Positions 1 to 7,855 of a stretch of DNA of 13,320 nt are shown one piece after another. Position 1 is the stretch's first letter. The number at the start of each line of letters is the position of its first letter. The stretch comes from CAZOHN01 sp964579325 (lineage in GTDB: Bacteria; Pseudomonadota; Alphaproteobacteria; Rhodobacterales; Rhodobacteraceae). The DNA is taken from positions 1 through 13,320 of the forward strand of contig CAZOHN010000095.1 of NCBI GenBank assembly GCA_964579325.1, in the 5' to 3' direction. A program made the position numbers and the translations under genes. The notes beneath the pieces were generated by a model that was not told the origin of the DNA, made no database searches, and saw only the letters and a program-made list of their open reading frames with translations.

Positions 1-2
1 TC

Positions 3-461
3 GCCGTTATCGTCGAGGCCATGACCGACAACCGCAATCGCACCGCCTCAAACGTGCGCAGCTACTTCACCAAGTTCGGCGGCAACCTCGGCGAGACCAA
101 CTCGGTCGCCTTCATGTTCGACCGCAAGGGCGAGATCATGTACCTCGCCGGCGCCGCAGATGCCGATACGGTGATGATGGCGGCGATCGAGGCCGGGGCC
201 GAGGACGTCGAGAGCGACGAGGACGGCCACTGGATCACCTGCGCCGCCGAAGATCTCGCCGCCGTATCGACCACGCTTGAGGCAAGCCTCGGCGAAAGTG
301 AGACGGCGAAGCTGGTCTGGAAGCCTCAGACCACGACCGAGCTTGACCTCGAGGGGATGCAGAAGCTGATGAAGCTTCTCGACGCGCTCGACGACGACGA
401 CGACGTGCAGAACGTGACCGCCAATTTCGAGGCGGCCGATGCGGTGATGGACGCGCTCTGA
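3..461 (+). CDS. yebC: YebC/PmpR-family regulator (translation factor TACO1 family), C-terminal part
   Basis: The gene is cut by the left edge. The reading frame is open from base 3 (AVIVEAMTDNRNR...), and the start lies outside the window; the in-frame ATG at 21 is internal because the residues before it already belong to the family. About 152 residues remain of a family that is usually near 245. Visible family features are the TDNRNRTAS segment, the GGNLGETNSVAFMF stretch and the Asp-rich ALDDDDDVQNV tail. The family has been annotated as transcriptional regulators (PmpR, YebC); later work links several members to ribosome function and translation of difficult sequences, so the old name is not secure. 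It is a cytoplasmic protein. It ends 7 bases before the convergent argP stop, and no T-rich terminator separates them. The family call is firm; the exact role is not. Confidence 0.93.
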   Translation, partial: AVIVEAMTDNRNRTASNVRSYFTKFGGNLGETNSVAFMFDRKGEIMYLAGAADADTVMMAAIEAGAEDVESDEDGHWITCAAEDLAAVSTTLEASLGESETAKLVWKPQTTTELDLEGMQKLMKLLDALDDDDDVQNVTANFEAADAVMDAL

Positions 462-468
462 CCGCCGG

Positions 469-1347
469 TCAGGCCAGCAGTACCGCACGCGCCGCAGACC
501 GGACCGCCGCCGTGAGCGGTGCGAGCGCCGCTGATGCGATCCGGTTCCATTGCCAGTGCAATGTCACGTCGAAGGGCGGCCCGGGCAAGGCCACGAGTGT
601 GCCTTCGAAGAGGTCGCCGGCAATCAGGACCTCGGGGTTCATGCCCCAACCCATCCCCCGCCGGGCCGCTTCGATGAAGGCGGTGGACGACGGGACCAGA
701 TGTGTCGGCAGGACCGTGCGCAGGCCACAGGACCTTGCGGCCCAATCTTCCTGCAACCGGTCCTTGGTGTTGAACGTGAGTGCGGGCGCACAGGCCAGAG
801 CTTCGGGCGTGACACCATTAGGGAACCACCGGTCGCGAAACCCCGGCGCGCAGGTGGCCCGGTAGCGTAACCGTCCCAACCGCAGCGCATTGCAGCCCTG
901 CACCGGTTGTGCGCGCGATGTGACAGCCGCGCTCACCTCCCCGCGCCGCAGCCAGTCGGCGGAATGGTCCTGGTCGTCCACCACGAGGTCGAAGAGCACG
1001 TCCTCGACCTGCGAAAGGCCGGCGAGCACCCAGGTAGCCAGACTGTCTGCGTTGACCGCAATGCGGATCAGCGGCCGCCCCTCGCTGGCCCGTGCTCCGG
1101 GCAACTCCCGCGCCAACTCGGCTTCGAGGAGTGCCACCTCTGCTGCATGCCGTGCAAGCCGAGCGCCCGCTTCCGTTGCCGTGCAGGGCTGCCCCCGCAG
1201 GATCAGGACGGCCCCCACCCGCTCCTCCAACGCCTTAACCCGCTGCGAGACGGCCGAGGCCGTGACACCGAGGTCGGCTGCCGCACGGTCGAAACTGCCG
1301 GTGCGCAGGACGGCGGCAAGCGCGGAAAGAGCGGGATAGTCGAGCAT
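469..1347 (-). CDS. argP: LysR-family transcriptional regulator, ArgP/LysG type
   Basis: This 292-residue protein has LysR-family length. The N-terminal winged helix-turn-helix covers about residues 3-60, with the recognition region FDRAAADLGVTASAVSQRVK at about 19-38, followed by a linker helix and a substrate-binding-like effector domain (about 90-290). The start MLDYPALSALAAVLRTGSF aligns with ArgP/IciA, where the first helix begins almost at the start, so the ATG at 1347 is supported although no clear Shine-Dalgarno precedes it. ArgP-type proteins sense basic amino acids (Lys/Arg) and activate an exporter gene. Here the gene is divergent from a LysE/ArgO-type exporter across 93 bp, the classical arrangement, which makes the exporter the likely target. 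The ligand (Lys, Arg or both) cannot be read from the sequence. Confidence 0.88.
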   Translation of the reverse strand: MLDYPALSALAAVLRTGSFDRAAADLGVTASAVSQRVKALEERVGAVLILRGQPCTATEAGARLARHAAEVALLEAELARELPGARASEGRPLIRIAVNADSLATWVLAGLSQVEDVLFDLVVDDQDHSADWLRRGEVSAAVTSRAQPVQGCNALRLGRLRYRATCAPGFRDRWFPNGVTPEALACAPALTFNTKDRLQEDWAARSCGLRTVLPTHLVPSSTAFIEAARRGMGWGMNPEVLIAGDLFEGTLVALPGPPFDVTLHWQWNRIASAALAPLTAAVRSAARAVLLA

Positions 1348-1440
1348 CCGATTAATTCTTGCTAAGGCAGACGAAGTTCACCTCAGTTCTCTAAGGCACG
1401 AAAAGCTGTCAGGAAAGCCCGGCAAGGTGGAGAGAGCAAG
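1348..1440. promoter_or_regulatory. argP-argO divergent regulatory region with an 8-bp direct repeat
   Basis: The 93-bp region separates two divergent genes. It contains the exact direct repeat CTAAGGCA at 1362-1369 and 1391-1398, 29 bp apart start to start, each followed by CGAA (two bases later in the first copy). The argO ribosome binding site GGAG is at 1429-1432, 8 bases before the ATG. The region is AT-richer than its surroundings near argP (ATTAATTCTT, 1351-1360). A binding site for ArgP is expected here from the gene arrangement; assigning the repeat to ArgP is inference. I could not place convincing -35/-10 hexamers. Confidence 0.5.
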
Positions 1441-2040
1441 ATGCAGGCCGCACTGACAGGTTTCCTTACTGGCATCGGCCTGATCCTCGCGATCGGCGCG
1501 CAAAACGCCTTCGTTCTTCGCCAAGGGCTCCTGCGCGCCCATGTGCTGCCAGTGGTGCTGACCTGTGCGGTTTCCGACGCCCTCCTGATCGTTGCCGGAG
1601 TCGTTGGCATGGGCGCACTCACCTCCAGCGCTCCGTGGGTCATCGAGGGTCTGCGCTGGGGCGGCGTGGTGTTCCTCCTCGCCTATGGCCTGCGCGCCTT
1701 CCGTTCGGCCCTTACGGGCGGTGCGGCACTCCGTGCCGCCGAGGCAGGTGCCGGGACGCTGTCGGCGGCTCTCCTCACCTGCATGGCCTTCACCTGGCTC
1801 AATCCGCACGTCTACCTGGACACGGTCGTGCTCATCGGCTCGATCTCGGCGCAGTGGCCGGGCCGCGAGGCCCTGTTCGGCGCGGGCGCAGTCGCTGCCT
1901 CCTTCGCCTTCTTCTTTTCGCTCGGATACGGTGCGCGCCTCTTGGCACCCGTCTTCGAACGACCTTCGGCCTGGCGCGTGCTCGACACCGGCATAGGACT
2001 GCTGATGTGGGCAATCGCGGCGAAACTCATGCTGCTGTGA
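1441..2040 (+). CDS. argO: LysE/ArgO-family basic amino acid exporter
   Basis: The protein has 199 residues, the usual size for the LysE family, and is an inner-membrane protein with about six hydrophobic segments. The N-terminus carries the family signature GIGLILAIGAQNAFVLRQGL (residues 11-30), and the second signature TWLNPHVYLDTV is at about 118-129. Both point to the ArgO/LysE branch rather than the RhtB branch. The expected function is export of arginine and/or lysine (and toxic analogues) driven by the membrane potential. The ATG at 1441 has GGAG 8 bases upstream. The divergent argP is the expected activator. The stop (2038-2040) lies only 40 bp before the next gene, so the DMT transporter downstream may be co-transcribed. 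Substrate preference is inferred from family and neighbour. Confidence 0.9.
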   Translation: MQAALTGFLTGIGLILAIGAQNAFVLRQGLLRAHVLPVVLTCAVSDALLIVAGVVGMGALTSSAPWVIEGLRWGGVVFLLAYGLRAFRSALTGGAALRAAEAGAGTLSAALLTCMAFTWLNPHVYLDTVVLIGSISAQWPGREALFGAGAVAASFAFFFSLGYGARLLAPVFERPSAWRVLDTGIGLLMWAIAAKLMLL

Positions 2041-2080
2041 CTTGCGGGCGCCCGGACCTTGCGCTTACCTCCGCCTCGCA

Positions 2081-2995
2081 ATGACGCGGCCCTCCCCCTC
2101 CGCACACTCCCGGCCGCTCGAAGGCATCCTCTGGATGCTTGTCACGGGCCTGTCCTTCGTGGGCGTGAACGTGATCGTCAAGCACCTCGGAACCTCGATC
2201 CCCTCGGCGCAATCGGCCTTCCTGCGATTCGTTCTGGGGCTTCTGTTCTTGCTGCCCGTCCTGCGGACTCTGGCCGGCACGCGCCTCTCCGTCCTGCAGT
2301 GGCGGCTGGTCGGACTGCGCGGAGCAATCCACACCGTCGGCGTGCTCTGCTGGTTCTACGCAATGACACGTATTCCGCTCGCCGAAGTCACAGCGATGAA
2401 CTTTCTCAACCCGATCTACGTCACGCTCGGCGCGGCACTGTTCCTCGGCGAGGCACTCGCGCTGCGGCGACTTGCGGCGATCGGCGCGGCACTGCTCGGC
2501 GCGCTCATCATCCTGCGCCCGGGGTTCCGCGAGCTCGACCCCGGCCATGTCGCCATGCTTGTGACGGCGCTGGCGTTCGGCGCGTCCTACCTGATCGCAA
2601 AGCGCCTTTCCACCGAACTGCCGGCAACGGTCGTGGTCGCGATCCTGTCGGTGACCGTAGCCCTTGGCCTAGCACCCTTCGCCTGGGCGGTCTGGGTGCC
2701 ACCGTCCTGGACGGACCTCGGCTGGCTTACGGTGGTCGCGGGCTTTGCAACGGCGGGCCACTATACCATGACCCGGGCCTTCGCGGTGGCACCGGCTGCG
2801 GTGACACAGCCTGTGACGTTCCTGCAACTGGTCTGGGCGGTGCTTCTGGGGACGCTCCTGTTCGACGAGGCAGCCGACGCCTGGGTGATCGTCGGCGGTG
2901 CGGTGATCGCGGGGGCGGTGAGCTACATCGCCTGGCGTGAAGCCAATGTGAAGCTCAGACAGATTACTCCGCCTACCGAGGCAACGAAGCTCTAG
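2081..2995 (+). CDS. EamA-family (DMT superfamily) transporter
   Basis: This 304-residue membrane protein consists of two tandem EamA repeats, about residues 15-140 and 155-285, with around ten hydrophobic helices. The second repeat starts near HVAMLVTALAFGASYLIAKRL. The first repeat contains the typical RFVLGLLFLLPVL and FLNPIYVTLGAALFLGE stretches. DMT proteins export or exchange small metabolites, often amino acids or nucleotide-like compounds, and the substrate here is unknown. The ATG at 2081 is preferred: the frame is open back to a TTG at 2042, but the extra 13 residues look unlike the family, and neither start has a good Shine-Dalgarno. The gene may be a passenger of the argO unit. 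Its TAG stop overlaps the convergent hutC stop within the palindromic CTAG at 2992-2995. Confidence 0.85.
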   Translation: MTRPSPSAHSRPLEGILWMLVTGLSFVGVNVIVKHLGTSIPSAQSAFLRFVLGLLFLLPVLRTLAGTRLSVLQWRLVGLRGAIHTVGVLCWFYAMTRIPLAEVTAMNFLNPIYVTLGAALFLGEALALRRLAAIGAALLGALIILRPGFRELDPGHVAMLVTALAFGASYLIAKRLSTELPATVVVAILSVTVALGLAPFAWAVWVPPSWTDLGWLTVVAGFATAGHYTMTRAFAVAPAAVTQPVTFLQLVWAVLLGTLLFDEAADAWVIVGGAVIAGAVSYIAWREANVKLRQITPPTEATKL

Positions 2996-3681
2996 AACCG
3001 GGTGACCATCCGGTATCCGGGCGGGTAGGTGAGGCGCGCCCGGGTGACGGGCTTTCCATCAAGCCAAGTCGTGCGCTCGGCCCGGAACACCGGATCGCCC
3101 TCCGCAAGGCCGAGAAATCCAGCCGCCTCGGCTCCGGCACGGGCCGCCGAGAACACCATCTGCGCTTCCGAGAACGGCACCTGGCCAATCAGCCATTCGT
3201 TCGCGCTGGTCGTCTCGAAAGTCTCTTTTGCGGCACCAGGCACGGTGGCGAGGATGATCCAACGGTCCTCGTGGGCGAAGGGGGCAGGCCCGGCATAGTG
3301 CATTGCCGAAACCTGGAGGGCGGGCTGGCCGGATGCAATCGCGAGCTCCGCCGCAAGCCAGCCCGGCAATGGGACCGCGCGTCGTGCAAGGCGCGCATAG
3401 CGGTAAGGTGCGCCGGTCGCTTCCACCTCGGGACGGATCATCGGGATGTCGAACCGCGCGCGCCGGACCGGTTCCGCGCTGATGCGGGTTCCGGCCCGGC
3501 GGCGGCGATCGAGCAAGCCCTCCTCGGCCAGCTCGCGGAGGGCACGGTTGACTGTTGCCCGGGCACAGCCAAAGTCCTCTGCAAGTTGTGTTTCGGCCGG
3601 GATGAGCGCACCCGCCGCCCATTCGCGCGACCGAACGCGGCGCAGGATCTCGGCCTTCACCTCGCGGTAGGGGGCCGTCAT
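2992..3681 (-). CDS. hutC: Histidine utilisation repressor HutC (GntR family, UTRA domain)
   Basis: The protein has 229 residues, the usual HutC length. Residues about 5-70 form the GntR winged helix (YREVKAEILRRVRSREW, then the helix-turn-helix TQLAEDFGCARATVNRALRE at about 31-50), and residues about 85-225 form the UTRA ligand-binding domain. In characterised systems HutC represses hut genes and urocanate, the first pathway intermediate, releases it; I infer the same here from similarity and context. The start ATG (3681-3679) overlaps the hutF stop in an ATGA junction, so hutC is probably translationally coupled to hutF and autoregulated with it. It lacks a clear ribosome binding site of its own. 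A candidate operator lies in the hutF-hutI gap. Confidence 0.93.
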   Translation of the reverse strand: MTAPYREVKAEILRRVRSREWAAGALIPAETQLAEDFGCARATVNRALRELAEEGLLDRRRRAGTRISAEPVRRARFDIPMIRPEVEATGAPYRYARLARRAVPLPGWLAAELAIASGQPALQVSAMHYAGPAPFAHEDRWIILATVPGAAKETFETTSANEWLIGQVPFSEAQMVFSAARAGAEAAGFLGLAEGDPVFRAERTTWLDGKPVTRARLTYPPGYRMVTRF

Positions 3682-5060
3682 GCCAACAGGTCCCGCAGCG
3701 CTACGGCATAGGCCGCTCGAACGGCATCGCGCGCAACGTGGCGACCCGAGCGTACCATGTGCCGCCCTGCAGACCAGAGGTCGGTGACAAGCCCGTCACT
3801 GCCGACGAATCCGAACCCGTCCAGGAGCGCATCGCCGGCAAGGCCGAGGAGCGCAGGATGGTTTCCATCCAGCGCGACGAGGTCCGCAAGCCGCCCGGGG
3901 CCGATCCACCCCGCATCGCGCCCGAGCGCCCGCGCGCCGCCCTCTGCCGCGCCAAGAAACAGCCGTGCCCCGGTATGGCTCGCCGCGTCTCCCACGGGCT
4001 CCGGCGCGAGAACGTTTCGGGACAGGTCGCGCAGGCGCTGAGAGTACTCCAGTGCACGGATCTCCTCGGCCAGCGAGATCCTCACGTTGGAGTCCGACCC
4101 CAACCCGAACCGCCCGCCCGCTCCCAGAAAGCGCGACCCGTCGAATACGCCGTCGCCCAGGTTCGCCTCGGTGATGGGGCAAAGCCCGGCGACCGCGCCA
4201 CTTGCCGCCAGACGGAGCGTCTCGTCAGGAGTCATCTGCGTCGCGTGGATCAGGCACCATCGCCCGTCCACCGCCTGGGTGTCGAGCAACCATTCCACCG
4301 GTCGCGCACCAAGCCAGCCCTGAACCTCCTGGACCTCCCTCGGCTGTTCCGCAGCATGGATGTGCAGCGGCCCTCCGGTATCGAGCGCATGGATCGCGGC
4401 CCAGTCCTCCGGCGCCATTGCGCGCAGAGAGTGCGGCGCGAGCCCGAGACAACAATCCGCGGGCAAGGCGGTCAGCTCTGCGCGCGCGCCTTCGACGATA
4501 GCCGCAAAGTGCTCCAGGCTGGTGCCGAAGCGCAACTGTCCGCCATTGAGCGGCGCTCGGTCCACTCCCCCGTAGCGATAGAACACTGGCAAGAGCGTCA
4601 GACCGATCCCGGTCGTGGCAGCGGCACGGGCGATTGCCTCGGCCAGGTTTGCGGGCCGGTCATAGGGCGCGCCGCCGGGCTGGTTGTGCAGGTAGTGGAA
4701 CTCGCCCACCGCCGCATAACCCGCCTCCTGCATCTCGCAGAACGCCAACGCGGCGATGGCCTCGATGTGCTCGGGCGTCAGCCGGTCAAGAAAGCGGTAC
4801 ATCGTCTCGCGCCAGGTCCAGAAGGTCTCGCGCCCCGCGGAGCGGGTCTCGGTACGGCCGGCCATGGCTCGCTGGAAGCTGTGCGAGTGCACGTTGCCCG
4901 GCGCTGGCAGAAGCGCGTCCACGCGCGTGTCGCCGGCCTTTGCCCCCTGCCCCGCTGACACCGCTGCGATCCGCCCACCCTCGACCGTGACGCGAACGCT
5001 CTCGGCCCATCCTTCGGGCAGTCGGGCTCGGACGGCATGGATGGCATGGATGGCGGGCAT
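3678..5060 (-). CDS. hutF: Formimidoylglutamate deiminase HutF
   Basis: HutF hydrolyses N-formimino-L-glutamate to N-formyl-L-glutamate and ammonia, the fourth step of the five-step histidine pathway. The 460-residue length fits the family. It is an amidohydrolase-superfamily metalloenzyme: metal-binding VHSH (His58, His60) follows the first strand, HIHAAEQ carries His233/His235 and Glu238, IHATQ carries His272, and the GSDSN motif carries Asp323. These are the expected Zn ligands and catalytic residues. The start ATG at 5060 has GGAG (complement of 5068-5071) 7 bases upstream. It is the first gene of the leftward unit, divergent from hutI, and overlaps hutC by 4 nt. The N-terminal MPAIHAIHA is encoded by a 9-bp tandem repeat. 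Presence of HutF and HutG indicates the formylglutamate route rather than HutG-type formiminoglutamase. Confidence 0.95.
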   Translation of the reverse strand: MPAIHAIHAVRARLPEGWAESVRVTVEGGRIAAVSAGQGAKAGDTRVDALLPAPGNVHSHSFQRAMAGRTETRSAGRETFWTWRETMYRFLDRLTPEHIEAIAALAFCEMQEAGYAAVGEFHYLHNQPGGAPYDRPANLAEAIARAAATTGIGLTLLPVFYRYGGVDRAPLNGGQLRFGTSLEHFAAIVEGARAELTALPADCCLGLAPHSLRAMAPEDWAAIHALDTGGPLHIHAAEQPREVQEVQGWLGARPVEWLLDTQAVDGRWCLIHATQMTPDETLRLAASGAVAGLCPITEANLGDGVFDGSRFLGAGGRFGLGSDSNVRISLAEEIRALEYSQRLRDLSRNVLAPEPVGDAASHTGARLFLGAAEGGARALGRDAGWIGPGRLADLVALDGNHPALLGLAGDALLDGFGFVGSDGLVTDLWSAGRHMVRSGRHVARDAVRAAYAVALRDLLA

Positions 5061-5132
5061 GGTAGGACTCCGTAATGTCTAGACATATTACCCATACATC
5101 CATACAAATATACTGCGCAATCGGAATCACCC
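5061..5132. promoter_or_regulatory. hutF-hutI divergent promoter region
   Basis: This 72-bp, comparatively AT-rich gap must hold the promoters of both hut units. Rightward, TATACT at 5109-5114 resembles a -10 element but leaves a leader of only about a dozen bases. An alternative is TAGACA (5080-5085) as -35 with TACAAA (5103-5108) as -10 at a 17-bp spacing. Leftward, TAATAT (complement of 5085-5090) is a possible -10. These hexamers are weak calls. The palindrome at 5075-5086 overlaps or abuts all of them, so a bound repressor could block both directions. For hutI a GGA at 5123-5125 sits 7 bases before the ATG. Confidence 0.6.
5075..5086. promoter_or_regulatory. Candidate HutC operator (perfect 12-bp palindrome)
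   Basis: ATGTCTAGACAT is a perfect inverted repeat. Its core GTCTAGAC fits the GT-N-TA-N-AC operator pattern described for the HutC subfamily of GntR regulators (from memory). Its placement between divergent hutF and hutI, with hutC in one of the two units, supports the assignment. Binding itself is inference. Confidence 0.72.
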
Positions 5133-6335
5133 ATGACCGACCTCCTTCTCACCGATACCACGCTCGCTTCGATGGACGGGCCCGGCTACGGGCTGGTTCC
5201 ACGGGGCGCGGTCGCTATCCGGGGCGGCCGGATCGCCTGGGCGGGCGCGGCGTCAGACTTGCCCACTCACTTCGGTTCGCTCCCGACACACCCCTGCGGC
5301 GGCCGCCTCGTCACCCCAGCCCTTATCGACTGCCACACCCATGCCGTCTGGGCAGGGTCGAGGGCGTCCGAGTTCGAGGCGAGGCTAAACGGCGCGAGCT
5401 ACGCCGAGATAGCTGCCGCCGGGGGCGGGATTCTCGCGACGGTTCGGGCGACACGGGCCGCCACCGAGGACGACCTGGTGGCCGCCGCCCTGCCCCGGAT
5501 CGACAAGATGGCAGCGACGGGCACCGGAACCCTCGAGATCAAATCGGGCTACGGCCTCGACATTTGCACCGAACTGAGAATGCTGCGCGCTGCGCGTCGG
5601 ATCGGCGCCCTGCGCCCAGTCCGCATCGTGACCACTTTCCTCGGCGCCCATTCCATCCCGCCCGAGTTCACGGGCCATGCCGGCGAGTACATCGCGCAAG
5701 TCTGCCTGCCCGCACTGCGCGCGGCCCATTCCGAGGGACTGGCCGATGCCGTGGACGGGTTCTGCGAGAAGATCGCATTCCAACCGTCTGAAATTGAGGT
5801 GGTCTTCGCGGAAGCCCGCGCCCTCGGCCTGCCCGTCAAGCTCCACGCCGAGCAGCTTTCCGACCTCGGCGGCGCGGCACTTGCGGCACGGAATGGCGCC
5901 TTGTCGGCCGATCACCTCGAATACTTGCGTGCCGATGGCGTGGCAGCCATGGCCGCTTCCGGAACCATCGCAGTACTCCTTCCGGGCGCCTACTATACGC
6001 TCCGCGAGACGCAAGTGCCCCCGATCGCAGCGCTTCGCGCGGCCGGCGTGGCAATGGCAGTGGCCACCGACCTCAATCCCGGCACCTCGCCCATGGCGTC
6101 ACTTCCCCTGGCCATGAACATGGCCTGCACGCTCTTCGGAATGACGCCCGAGGAAGCTTTGCGGGGCGCGACCGTCACTGCCGCCCGGGCGCTCGGCCTT
6201 GCCGACACCGGCCGCATTGCAGCTGGCCTCCGCGCCGACCTTGCGGTCTGGGACGCCGACCAGCCCGCCGACCTCTCCTACCTGATAGGCGGCCCGCCGC
6301 TCCACGCCCGTTACCACGGAGGCCGCCCATGCTGA
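5133..6335 (+). CDS. hutI: Imidazolonepropionase HutI
   Basis: HutI opens the ring of 4-imidazolone-5-propionate to give N-formimino-L-glutamate, the third step of histidine breakdown. The 400-residue length is typical. This amidohydrolase-fold metalloenzyme shows DCHTHAVWAGSR with metal ligands His68 and His70, the substrate-contacting NGASYAEIAAAGGGI stretch (86-100), GAHSIPP with His173, KLHAEQ with His238 and Glu240, DHLEYL with His261, and ATDLNPGTSP with Asp313. It is the first gene of the rightward unit hutI-hutH-hutG-hutU. The stop overlaps the hutH start by 7 nt. The start ATG has only a weak GGA 7 bases upstream, but no longer N-terminus is plausible because the promoter region lies directly before it. 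Confidence 0.95.
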   Translation: MTDLLLTDTTLASMDGPGYGLVPRGAVAIRGGRIAWAGAASDLPTHFGSLPTHPCGGRLVTPALIDCHTHAVWAGSRASEFEARLNGASYAEIAAAGGGILATVRATRAATEDDLVAAALPRIDKMAATGTGTLEIKSGYGLDICTELRMLRAARRIGALRPVRIVTTFLGAHSIPPEFTGHAGEYIAQVCLPALRAAHSEGLADAVDGFCEKIAFQPSEIEVVFAEARALGLPVKLHAEQLSDLGGAALAARNGALSADHLEYLRADGVAAMAASGTIAVLLPGAYYTLRETQVPPIAALRAAGVAMAVATDLNPGTSPMASLPLAMNMACTLFGMTPEEALRGATVTAARALGLADTGRIAAGLRADLAVWDADQPADLSYLIGGPPLHARYHGGRPC

Positions 6336-7855
6336 CGCTCACCCCCGGCGCGGTGACGCTCAAGACTCTCGAGACAATTTGGCGCGATGAAGCGCCGGCC
6401 CGGCTCGACCCCGCCTGCCGTCAGGTGGTCGACGCGGCGGCGGCGCACGTGGCGCAGGCAGCCTCGGGGAGCGTTCCGGTCTACGGTGTCAACACCGGCT
6501 TCGGAAAGCTCGCGAACGTGAGGATCGCCCCACAGGACACGGAGAAGCTTCAGGAAAACCTGATCCTCTCACATTGCTGCGGGGTCGGCGAGCCAATCCC
6601 GCGCGCCATCGCTCGGCTGATGATGGCGCTGAAGCTCCTCAGCCTGGGGCGCGGCGCCTCCGGTGTACGCTGGGAGATCGTCGCGCTGCTGGAGGGGATG
6701 CTACAGGCGGGCGTCACGCCAGTAATTCCGGCGCAAGGCTCGGTCGGCGCAAGCGGAGACCTCGCGCCCCTTGCCCACATGACCGCGGTGATGATTGGCC
6801 ACGGCGCGGCCGAGACAGGCGGCGCGGTGATGCCGGGCGCGGAGGCGCTGGCCCTCGCGGGCCTTGCCCCGGTGACGCTCGGCCCCAAGGAAGGCCTTGC
6901 GCTCATCAACGGCACGCAGTTCTCGACGGCCTATGCACTGGCAGGTCTCTTTGGCGCCTGGAGCGCGGCGGGAACGTCGCTCGTGTCGGCAGCGCTGTCT
7001 ACCGACGCCATCATGGGCTCGACCGCCCCGCTCGACCCCGCGATCCACGTGCTGCGCGGCCATGCAGGCCAGATTGAAGCGGCGGCGGCGATGCGGGCGC
7101 TCCTCGACGGGTCCGCGATCCGCGAGAGCCACCGCGATGGGGACACACGCGTGCAGGACCCCTATTGCATCCGTTGTGCGCCGCAGGTTGCGGGCGCGGC
7201 ACTGGATGTGCTGCGCCATGCCGCCCGGACGCTGGAAACCGAGGCCAACGCTGCGACCGACAATCCGCTGGTGCTTCCCGACGGCCGCATCGTCTCGGGC
7301 GGCAACTTCCACGCCGAGCCGGTGGGCTTCGCCGCCGACACGATCGCGCTGGCGGTCGCGGAGATCGGCGCGATCGCCCAGCGCCGGGTCGCGCTGATGG
7401 TTGACCCGACGTTGTCCTTCGACCTTCCACCTTTCCTGACACCCGACCCGGGCCTGAACTCGGGCTACATGATCGCCGAGGTCACGACCGCAGCGTTGAT
7501 GAGCGAGAACAAGCACCTGGCGGCGCCGACCGTGACCGACAGCACACCGACCTCGGCCAACCAGGAAGACCACGTGAGCATGGCCGCCCATGGCGCGCGG
7601 CGGCTTTCGCGGATGGTCGCAAACCTCGAGGCGATCCTCGGTATCGAAGCGCTCTGCGCCGCGCAGGGCATCGGCTTCCGCGCGCCGCTCGCCACTTCGC
7701 CCGCTCTCACCCGCGCCGTTGCGGCGATCCGCGCCCAGGTCCCTCCGCTCGGCGCCGACCGCTTCATGGCCCCCGACCTCGCTGCAGCTGCTCGCCTCGT
7801 CGCGTCCGGCGCGCTGGCTTCCGCGCCCGGCGTGGTGCTGCCGGTACTCGGATGA
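6329..7855 (+). CDS. hutH: Histidine ammonia-lyase HutH
   Basis: HutH removes ammonia from L-histidine to give trans-urocanate, the first pathway step. The 508-residue protein has the family's usual size. The Ala-Ser-Gly triad that cyclises to the MIO electrophile is intact at residues 141-143 in GSVGASGDLAPLAH, and the conserved YGVNTGFG loop (52-59) supplies the catalytic tyrosine. Later family blocks include TDNPLV and the QEDHVSM segment. The start ATG at 6329 lies within the end of hutI and has GGAGG at 6318-6322, 6 bases upstream. The stop overlaps the hutG start in an ATGA junction. All expected catalytic elements are present, so the enzyme should be active. Confidence 0.96.
   Translation: MLTLTPGAVTLKTLETIWRDEAPARLDPACRQVVDAAAAHVAQAASGSVPVYGVNTGFGKLANVRIAPQDTEKLQENLILSHCCGVGEPIPRAIARLMMALKLLSLGRGASGVRWEIVALLEGMLQAGVTPVIPAQGSVGASGDLAPLAHMTAVMIGHGAAETGGAVMPGAEALALAGLAPVTLGPKEGLALINGTQFSTAYALAGLFGAWSAAGTSLVSAALSTDAIMGSTAPLDPAIHVLRGHAGQIEAAAAMRALLDGSAIRESHRDGDTRVQDPYCIRCAPQVAGAALDVLRHAARTLETEANAATDNPLVLPDGRIVSGGNFHAEPVGFAADTIALAVAEIGAIAQRRVALMVDPTLSFDLPPFLTPDPGLNSGYMIAEVTTAALMSENKHLAAPTVTDSTPTSANQEDHVSMAAHGARRLSRMVANLEAILGIEALCAAQGIGFRAPLATSPALTRAVAAIRAQVPPLGADRFMAPDLAAAARLVASGALASAPGVVLPVLG

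Noticed and set aside
460..470. Inverted repeat GACCG-C-CGGTC between yebC and argP as terminator
   Set aside because: The loop would be a single base and no T-run follows on either strand, so it cannot act as an intrinsic terminator as written.
2042..2080. TTG start for the DMT transporter at 2042
   Set aside because: It adds 13 residues unlike the family and has no ribosome binding site. The ATG at 2081 gives a normal N-terminus, although it too lacks a clear site.
3738..4958. Long open frame on the plus strand opposite hutF
   Set aside because: It is a shadow of hutF in high-GC DNA: low-complexity Arg/Pro/Ala-rich translation with no recognisable domain, while hutF on the other strand has all catalytic motifs.
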